27,373 bases of DNA, from the NCBI GenBank assembly GCA_048883105.1, contig JBHLQY010000028.1:1-27373 (forward strand). Reading direction: 5' to 3'. The stretch is from LW40-45 sp048883105. GTDB taxonomy: Archaea; Asgardarchaeota; Lokiarchaeia; Sigyniarchaeales; SOKP01. This document shows positions 22,377 through 27,373 of the stretch, in pieces; position 1 is the first letter of the stretch, and every line of letters begins with the position of its first letter. Below the pieces are notes generated by a model. The model did no database searches, was not told where the DNA came from, and worked only from the letters and a program-made list of their open reading frames with translations. The position numbers were made by a program, and so were the translations under genes.

Positions 22377-23471
22377 TTGATTGAAAATGAAAAACACCGT
22401 CAGAATCTATTGAATATTGCACATAGATTAAAATACGCTTGGTATTCTATTCCAACAATTGAAAAAGGAGAACCAACAGAGACCTATCTTGAATACTTAA
22501 GTATAATGTACAATCCAGAAATTGCCGAATTAATTCAGAATTTAGAGCTTTTTCCTAACATGATCTCAATCGTAAAATTTTCTAAAAAAGTTGGTATGGA
22601 TAAAAAAGAGCTTGCTGAGAAATTGGATAATCTCACTAAAAGAGGTTTTGTCCTTAAACTTGGAAAACAATATAGTCTTCCTACACCTTTGTTTGTACAC
22701 GAATTTCCTTTCATGTATGCAATAAATTACAATAGTGAAAATGCCAAAACATTAGCAGAATTGGCAAAAAAATATTTTTACGAAGAAGAATACTATAAAA
22801 AATGGCAAACAACTTCAGATGGCACTCCTAGAGCTCGAATTTTAACTGTTAGTGAACAAATTGACCCAATAGATGAAATCGTTCCGATAGAAGAAGTATA
22901 CACTATAATTGAACAATTCGATGATTTTGCTGTGATTCCATGTCCTTGTCGAAATAGAGAGGAGATCAATGGTACTAGAAGATGTAAGGATAGATATCCA
23001 ATCCTCAATTGTTTAATTGTAGGACCTTATGCTAAGGGAGCATTGGAAATGGGAGATCCTGTTATTAAAGCCATTACAAAAGAAGATGCAAAGAAACTCA
23101 TGAAAGAAGCTTCAGATCTCGGACTTGTACATACCACTGATAATAAGGGCACCAATATAAGACTTATATGTTCATGTTGCGAGTGTTGTTGTTCCATACT
23201 AAGCGGATTAACCAAATTAGATAACCCAAGAGCTATTGGAAGGGCAAATTATGTTGCAAAGGTTGACGAACAACTATGTGTAGGATGTGGTACTTGTATA
23301 GAACGTTGTAAATTTGGAGCTATTACTGTAAACGAAATATCTGTGATTAATATTGATAAATGTATGGGGTGCGGCTTATGTGCTGTAACTTGTTCTGAGG
23401 AGGCTATAAAGATGAAAAGATACGAAAGAGAAGAAATTCCCCTTGAGAGAGAAGAAATTGAAATTTTATAG
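22377..23471 (+). CDS. winged-helix and multi-[4Fe-4S] ferredoxin-like protein
   Basis: This 364-residue protein is of a type seen in anaerobes. Its N-terminal winged-helix-like region (about 45-105, ISIVKFSKKVGMDKKELAEKL) is followed by cysteines at 189 and 191 (PCPCRN), 203 and 212. Next is the dense motif ICSCCECCC (Cys265, 267, 268, 270, 271, 272). Two ferredoxin [4Fe-4S] sites complete it: Cys301/304/307/311 and Cys329/332/335/339. The last cysteine of each ferredoxin motif lacks the usual following proline. It probably passes electrons for the FAD and CCG-type proteins encoded just downstream. A regulatory role for the winged helix is possible. The start is TTG, with AAGGTA upstream. 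The gene heads a compact operon. Confidence 0.8.
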   Translation: MIENEKHRQNLLNIAHRLKYAWYSIPTIEKGEPTETYLEYLSIMYNPEIAELIQNLELFPNMISIVKFSKKVGMDKKELAEKLDNLTKRGFVLKLGKQYSLPTPLFVHEFPFMYAINYNSENAKTLAELAKKYFYEEEYYKKWQTTSDGTPRARILTVSEQIDPIDEIVPIEEVYTIIEQFDDFAVIPCPCRNREEINGTRRCKDRYPILNCLIVGPYAKGALEMGDPVIKAITKEDAKKLMKEASDLGLVHTTDNKGTNIRLICSCCECCCSILSGLTKLDNPRAIGRANYVAKVDEQLCVGCGTCIERCKFGAITVNEISVINIDKCMGCGLCAVTCSEEAIKMKRYEREEIPLEREEIEIL

Positions 23472-23513
23472 AAATTAAGGTAAGAACAATAAAAATCCCT
23501 ATTAGTGAATATA

Positions 23514-24926
23514 ATGAATTTAAAAGAATTCAAAGTTGAAATGGAAAAGGTTGTAGGTAAAAATAATATTATCGAAGATCAAGATCAGACTAAAGGATAC
23601 TCACATGACTCTCATTACCCTTTAGTAGAGGGAAATATACCCCAAATAGTAATAAGTCCTAAAAACTTTGAGGAAGTTCAGCAAATTGTTAAAGCCGCTA
23701 ATAAATATAACATCCCACTTATTCCTAAAAGCTCTGAAGTAAGTCGGTATGGTGGAACTATTGCAAATAATAGTGGTATAATACTTGATTTACGGAAATT
23801 AAATCAGATTATAACCGTTGATGATACTAATATGTATGTTGTTATTGAACCTGGAGTTACATTTAAACAGTTACAGAAAGAATTAGATAATTATAAGCTT
23901 AGAATCCTCCCAACGATTTTTTCTAGTTCCGATTCGATTATTTCTTCTTATTTGGCCCGTTATCCAACATATTCTATGGCTAAATTTGAATATACAGATC
24001 TAGTTGCAAATCTTGAGATTGTTTTAGGGAATGGGGAGATCTTCAGAACTGGATCATGGGCATCAGTGAAAAGTCCACCCGTTTACCCGTATGGTTCTTC
24101 TTTAGATTTCTTTAGAATTTTTCATGGAGCGAGAGGTGGATTGGGAGTAATTACTAAAGCTTCAATAAGAGTTAAACCTAAACCTCTGATTCAAGAGATA
24201 GTATCTGTTCCGTTTTCTAATTATAAAGATTTTATTAAATTTGTGTATGAGGTTGAGAGAAAAGAAATTGGGACGGAATGTATTCTATTAAACAAAGTAA
24301 ATGCTTTAAATTATTTAGAGATTAAAGATAAAACTAAAGGATTCCCAAACTGGATATTTCTAATCTGTCTGGAAGGTCCTCAAAGGCTTCCTGAAGAGAA
24401 AATTGCTTATGAAAAAGAAGCCTTAATTAGGTTAATTAGAGGGCATCAAATACAGTTAAAAATAGACGACTTAATTTATAAATTGGAACAAATTATATTA
24501 AAAGAATTCAATGATCCTCGAAATAAAAAGAAAAAAGTTTATGATCTACCGGTATATCTAACTTTAAATAAATTTCCAGATGTTTATTCAATCATTCAAA
24601 GCGAATTAAGTCAATTTAACGGTAATAAAATCGAATTGGGAGTCTCTGTTATCCCTGTTGAGCGAAATCGAACGTCTTATGTCGAATTTGATCTTTATAC
24701 CGAATTTAACACTGAAAAAGAAATAACTGCATTTAAAAAATTATTTAGCAATTTAGGTGAATTAGCTGTAAAAGCTGGAGCGATTATTGATATTCCTTAT
24801 GGTCCTTTAAAGCAAGTAATTTATTCTAAAGTTGGGAATTATTTAGCTTTAATTAAAGAGGTCAAGGATATTTTTGATCCAAACAATATAATGAATCCTA
24901 GAAAAATAGAAAAGGAGGTAATCTAA
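23514..24926 (+). CDS. FAD-linked oxidase, GlcD family
   Basis: This protein of about 470 residues has a PCMH/FAD_binding_4 N-terminal half (PQIVISPKNFEEVQQIVKAAN, GIILDLRKLNQIITVDD, YVVIEPGVTFKQLQKEL) and an FAD-linked oxidase C-terminal half ending in FDPNNIMNPRKI. Family members oxidise glycolate, D-lactate and other 2-hydroxy acids. The usual TIGG segment of the second FAD loop is replaced by SIISSYLARYPTYSMAKFEY (residues about 137-156), so cofactor contacts differ from classic GlcD. I chose the ATG at 23514. A GTG at 23505 in the same frame is an alternative, and neither has a strong SD. Its position before a two-CCG iron-sulfur gene indicates a membrane-free dehydrogenase complex. Confidence 0.85.
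   Translation: MNLKEFKVEMEKVVGKNNIIEDQDQTKGYSHDSHYPLVEGNIPQIVISPKNFEEVQQIVKAANKYNIPLIPKSSEVSRYGGTIANNSGIILDLRKLNQIITVDDTNMYVVIEPGVTFKQLQKELDNYKLRILPTIFSSSDSIISSYLARYPTYSMAKFEYTDLVANLEIVLGNGEIFRTGSWASVKSPPVYPYGSSLDFFRIFHGARGGLGVITKASIRVKPKPLIQEIVSVPFSNYKDFIKFVYEVERKEIGTECILLNKVNALNYLEIKDKTKGFPNWIFLICLEGPQRLPEEKIAYEKEALIRLIRGHQIQLKIDDLIYKLEQIILKEFNDPRNKKKKVYDLPVYLTLNKFPDVYSIIQSELSQFNGNKIELGVSVIPVERNRTSYVEFDLYTEFNTEKEITAFKKLFSNLGELAVKAGAIIDIPYGPLKQVIYSKVGNYLALIKEVKDIFDPNNIMNPRKIEKEVI
24914..24918 (+). promoter_or_regulatory. ribosome binding site of the CCG-domain gene
   Basis: GGAGG lies nine bases before the ATG at 24928. It sits inside the end of the preceding FAD gene, indicating coupled translation. 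Confidence 0.6.
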
Positions 24927-24927
24927 A

Positions 24928-26100
24928 ATGACTGCTGACTTAGATGCGTACTATAAAATCATTCGTAATTGCAGTAAATGCGCCATGTGCCGAAATATGT
25001 CTCCTTGGGAAATGCAGAGTAAAGAATTTAAAGATATATGTCCGAGCGGAACAAGGTTTCTCTTTGAAGCCTATTTTGCTCCTGGAAAAATGGAAATAAC
25101 CCGGGCATTATTAGACAATGAAATTCAGTTTTCGGATCGTTTGGAACATATAATTTTTGCGTGTCCCTTATGTGGGGGATGTCAAGCTCAATGTGAGGAG
25201 GTAAATATCATTAATCCCCTTAAGGTATTACAAGAATTACGAATGAAATACATTAAGGCAAAGGGGCCTATAACGGCTCATGCTAAATTTGCCAAAAGTA
25301 TAAAAGAGTTGCATAATCCTTATAATGAACCGCATGAAAATCGGTTAGATTGGCTTCCTAAGAATATAACCTTCAATGAAGGTGCTAAAATTGCTTATTT
25401 TGTTGGATGTACATCCTCCTATAGAAGGGAAGAAATCGCAAAAGCAATGGTAAATGTTTTAAACTCATTAAAGCTTGAATTTAATATCCTTCATCCTAAT
25501 GAATGGTGTTGTGGTAGTCCATTATTCATGACGGGGCAAATTGATGCTGGAATTGAATTGATGAAACATAATTTAGAAGCGATAAATGAAAAGGGAATTG
25601 ATACTTTAGTGTTCTCTTGTGCAGGATGTTATAAAACTTTTAAGGAGATATATCCGCAATATGTTGAAGGATTAAATTTTAAAGTCTATCATTTTACTGA
25701 GTTTCTAGTAGATTATTTCAAAATAAATAAAACAGAACTAAAAACTTACCCCAAAAGTATCACATATCACGATCCCTGTCATTTAGGACGGCATTCTAAA
25801 GTATATGAAGCACCACGAGAAGTTTTAAAACAAATACCCGGAATAAAGTTAGTTGAGATGGAGAGAATTAAGGAAAATGCATGGTGTTGCGGGGCAGGAG
25901 CTGGAGTCTCATCAGCATATAAAGATTTTGCTTATTGGACAGCATCACAGAGACTAAAAGAAGCAGAATCTACTGGAGCAGAAATTTTAACAACATCATG
26001 TCCTTTTTGTATTACTAATTTCCTCGAAGCATCTAAAACAAGCAATATATCATTTGAGATTATACCACTTATTAAAATCGTAGAGGAGGTTATTAAATAA
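24928..26100 (+). CDS. two-CCG iron-sulfur protein, HdrD/GlpC/LldE-like
   Basis: This 390-residue electron-transfer subunit has an N-terminal ferredoxin-like part with Cys15, Cys18, Cys21 and Cys38, and Cys79, Cys82, Cys85 and Cys89 (two [4Fe-4S] sites). It has two complete CCG domains. The first has Cys194-Cys195 (WCCGSP) and Cys231/Cys234 (SCAGC). The second has Cys284 (HDPCHLGRH), Cys320-Cys321 (WCCGAG) and Cys358/Cys361 (SCPFC). In HdrB/HdrD such domains hold noncubane [4Fe-4S] clusters that reduce disulfides. In LldE/GlpC they serve as relays. Here it accepts electrons from flanking FAD oxidases. It starts one base after the previous stop and shares its last A with the next ATG (TAATG). 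Confidence 0.9.
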   Translation: MTADLDAYYKIIRNCSKCAMCRNMSPWEMQSKEFKDICPSGTRFLFEAYFAPGKMEITRALLDNEIQFSDRLEHIIFACPLCGGCQAQCEEVNIINPLKVLQELRMKYIKAKGPITAHAKFAKSIKELHNPYNEPHENRLDWLPKNITFNEGAKIAYFVGCTSSYRREEIAKAMVNVLNSLKLEFNILHPNEWCCGSPLFMTGQIDAGIELMKHNLEAINEKGIDTLVFSCAGCYKTFKEIYPQYVEGLNFKVYHFTEFLVDYFKINKTELKTYPKSITYHDPCHLGRHSKVYEAPREVLKQIPGIKLVEMERIKENAWCCGAGAGVSSAYKDFAYWTASQRLKEAESTGAEILTTSCPFCITNFLEASKTSNISFEIIPLIKIVEEVIK

Positions 26101-27373
26101 TGGTTGAACTGAGTTTATCTAATAAACATCCAGAAGTGTATTCAAAACTGGAGCAAATTGTTGGAAAAGAGAATATTTCTGATGATCCATCGATTCGTAT
26201 TGTTCATTCACGTGATCAATCTCCCTTCGCTAATTTAAAGCCTATACCTCCGGAATATGTAGTATTACCCGAAAACACAGAACAAATTCAAAAGATTATG
26301 AAGATCTCAAATGAATATAAAATTCCGGTAGTAATTCAAAATACCGGAGTGAATGCTAGTGGAGCTTGTGTCCCTTCAGAAACTGGATCAATTTTATTGC
26401 ATCTTCGTCGCTTAAACCAAATTATTGAAATTGATGATCTTAATATGTCGGCAACAATACAACCCTATGTTAGCTATGCTGATTTGCAAGTAGAAACCAT
26501 GAAAAAAGGTCTTTGGCTCCCATCCCCAGCTGCCCCATCCACGGTCGGAGTAATTTCAAATATGTTATTTTGTGGGATGTCATGGTGCATGACTAAATAC
26601 GGATATGAAAGAAGATCAATTATTTGCATGACGTGGGTAACTCCGAAAGGTGAAATTATAAAAACTGGTTCATCAGCTATCGAAAATGGTGGTAATTTTT
26701 GGTGGAACGGCCCGGGACCAGATCTTAAAGGAATATTAACAGGGGCCATTGGTGAATTAGGGATTTGTACTGAGATGACTGTTAAGTTGTATCCATGGGT
26801 TGGAGGTTCGCAATTAAAACCAGATGAATTGGCGGAGAATACGAAAATCCTAACAATTTCATTTAGTTCTAGGGAAAGAATGGTAAAAGCACTACTGGAC
26901 TTAAGCCGAGCAGATATTGCAATCGCTATAACAAGAATGCCTATAGCTTGGTCAATTATGGGCATTCCTAAATCTCTTGAAACATCAAAGGAGTTATGGG
27001 AAAGAAGGAAGCAACTTGAACCTATTATGAAAAATTTTGTTTTTATCTGCATTCAGGGAATTACGTCTAAGAAACAACTTGAATATGGTGAAGAAGTAGT
27101 TAGACAAATTGCCAAAGAAACTAGAGGATTAGTTATTGATCCTGAAACAGTTTCTCTACCTATTGATCAATTAGCTCCTGATTTTCAACCTGAGAAAAAC
27201 CTAGCCGAGTTTTTTAGAGCCAAGGTTTCTCCCAGAATAATGAGATTTAAAGGGGGATTCATGCCAGCTTTCTTTCCTCAAGAACCAATCGAAAAGGCGC
27301 TCAAGAGTGAAGAATTAATGGAGGACACGTTAAAAGATTTTCCAATCCACCCCCAAGATCTTTATAGCAGCTG
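26100..27373 (+). CDS. second FAD-linked oxidase, truncated by the window end
   Basis: This is an open frame of 424 codons running off the window, so the C-terminus is not seen. The PCMH/FAD_binding_4 domain is clear: PEYVVLPENTEQIQKIMKIS, NTGVNASGACVPSETGSILL, LNQIIEIDDLNMSATIQPYVSYADLQ, a STVGVISNMLFCGMSW loop and GELGICTEMTVKL. In contrast to the first FAD gene it keeps a TVG-type loop. An SD, GAGGAGG, at 26083-26089 and the TAATG junction show translational coupling to the CCG gene. It may be the catalytic partner with different substrate preference, or the two FAD subunits may form one heteromeric enzyme as in glycolate oxidase GlcD/GlcE. No alkyl-substrate specificity can be read. Confidence 0.85.
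   Translation, partial: MVELSLSNKHPEVYSKLEQIVGKENISDDPSIRIVHSRDQSPFANLKPIPPEYVVLPENTEQIQKIMKISNEYKIPVVIQNTGVNASGACVPSETGSILLHLRRLNQIIEIDDLNMSATIQPYVSYADLQVETMKKGLWLPSPAAPSTVGVISNMLFCGMSWCMTKYGYERRSIICMTWVTPKGEIIKTGSSAIENGGNFWWNGPGPDLKGILTGAIGELGICTEMTVKLYPWVGGSQLKPDELAENTKILTISFSSRERMVKALLDLSRADIAIAITRMPIAWSIMGIPKSLETSKELWERRKQLEPIMKNFVFICIQGITSKKQLEYGEEVVRQIAKETRGLVIDPETVSLPIDQLAPDFQPEKNLAEFFRAKVSPRIMRFKGGFMPAFFPQEPIEKALKSEELMEDTLKDFPIHPQDLYSS

Noticed and set aside
26474..27052. 192-codon open frame on the minus strand
   Set aside because: It lies opposite a clear FAD-oxidase gene that runs through the window end; its translation has no domain and mirrors the sense codons.
1..27373. tRNA, rRNA or other structured RNA genes
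   Set aside because: All spacers are short and AT-rich; no GC-rich cloverleaf or conserved RNA motif was seen. A covariance-model search was not possible here.

Overview
The window is AT-rich, gene-dense archaeal DNA. The archaeal assignment rests on an Alba chromatin protein, the archaeal-type acetyl-CoA decarbonylase/synthase subunits CdhB and CdhC, a tetraether lipid synthase (Tes) homologue, TATA-like boxes close to start codons, and a mix of SD-led and leaderless-looking genes with several TTG starts. The gene mix (CODH/ACS, tandem GlcD/HdrD-type redox genes, tetraether lipid synthesis, many unfamiliar small proteins) would suit an anaerobic Asgard (Lokiarchaeia-like) archaeon. That placement is inference: no marker gene in the window settles it.

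Layout. 1-800: alba on + converges on a CooT-like small protein on -, with a hairpin/T-run terminator between them. 940-2945: cdhB-cdhC operon, with an intact A-cluster ligand set in CdhC. 3090-5150: three minus-strand genes (acidic-tailed hypothetical, HEAT-repeat protein, small protein with an internal duplication). 5397-8700: SAP/SWIM zinc-finger protein, then a membrane-embedded M28 peptidase with a multipass partner. 8752-10137: nicotinate phosphoribosyltransferase. 10281-14349: Tes, a 90-residue protein, a SEC59/dolichol-kinase-like membrane protein, and UV damage endonuclease. 14402-17203 (minus): CrtI-like FAD oxidoreductase and LuxE-like acyl-protein synthetase. 17391-19552 (plus): PNPOx-like flavin protein and a divergent ANL-superfamily protein. 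19573-22144 (minus): B12-binding protein, FtsX/MacB-type permease and its ATPase. 22377-27373 (plus): winged-helix/ferredoxin protein, FAD oxidase, two-CCG iron-sulfur protein, and a second FAD oxidase cut by the window edge.

Themes. Three functional threads can be seen: (1) C1/acetyl-CoA metabolism with a probable nickel-handling protein beside it; (2) membrane lipid chemistry (Tes, polyprenol-kinase-like protein, CrtI-like oxidoreductase); (3) flavin/iron-sulfur oxidation of an unknown organic acid or acyl substrate, with electrons passing through CCG-type Fe-S proteins. The least explained parts are the LuxE-like/PNPOx/ANL cluster around a divergent promoter region rich in dyads, the M28 peptidase whose catalytic domain is split by a membrane hairpin, the SAP-SWIM protein, and the ABC ATPase whose Walker A lies upstream of any conventional start codon. 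No tRNA, rRNA, CRISPR array, transposase or phage gene was seen. No gene-free stretch exceeds about 300 bases.
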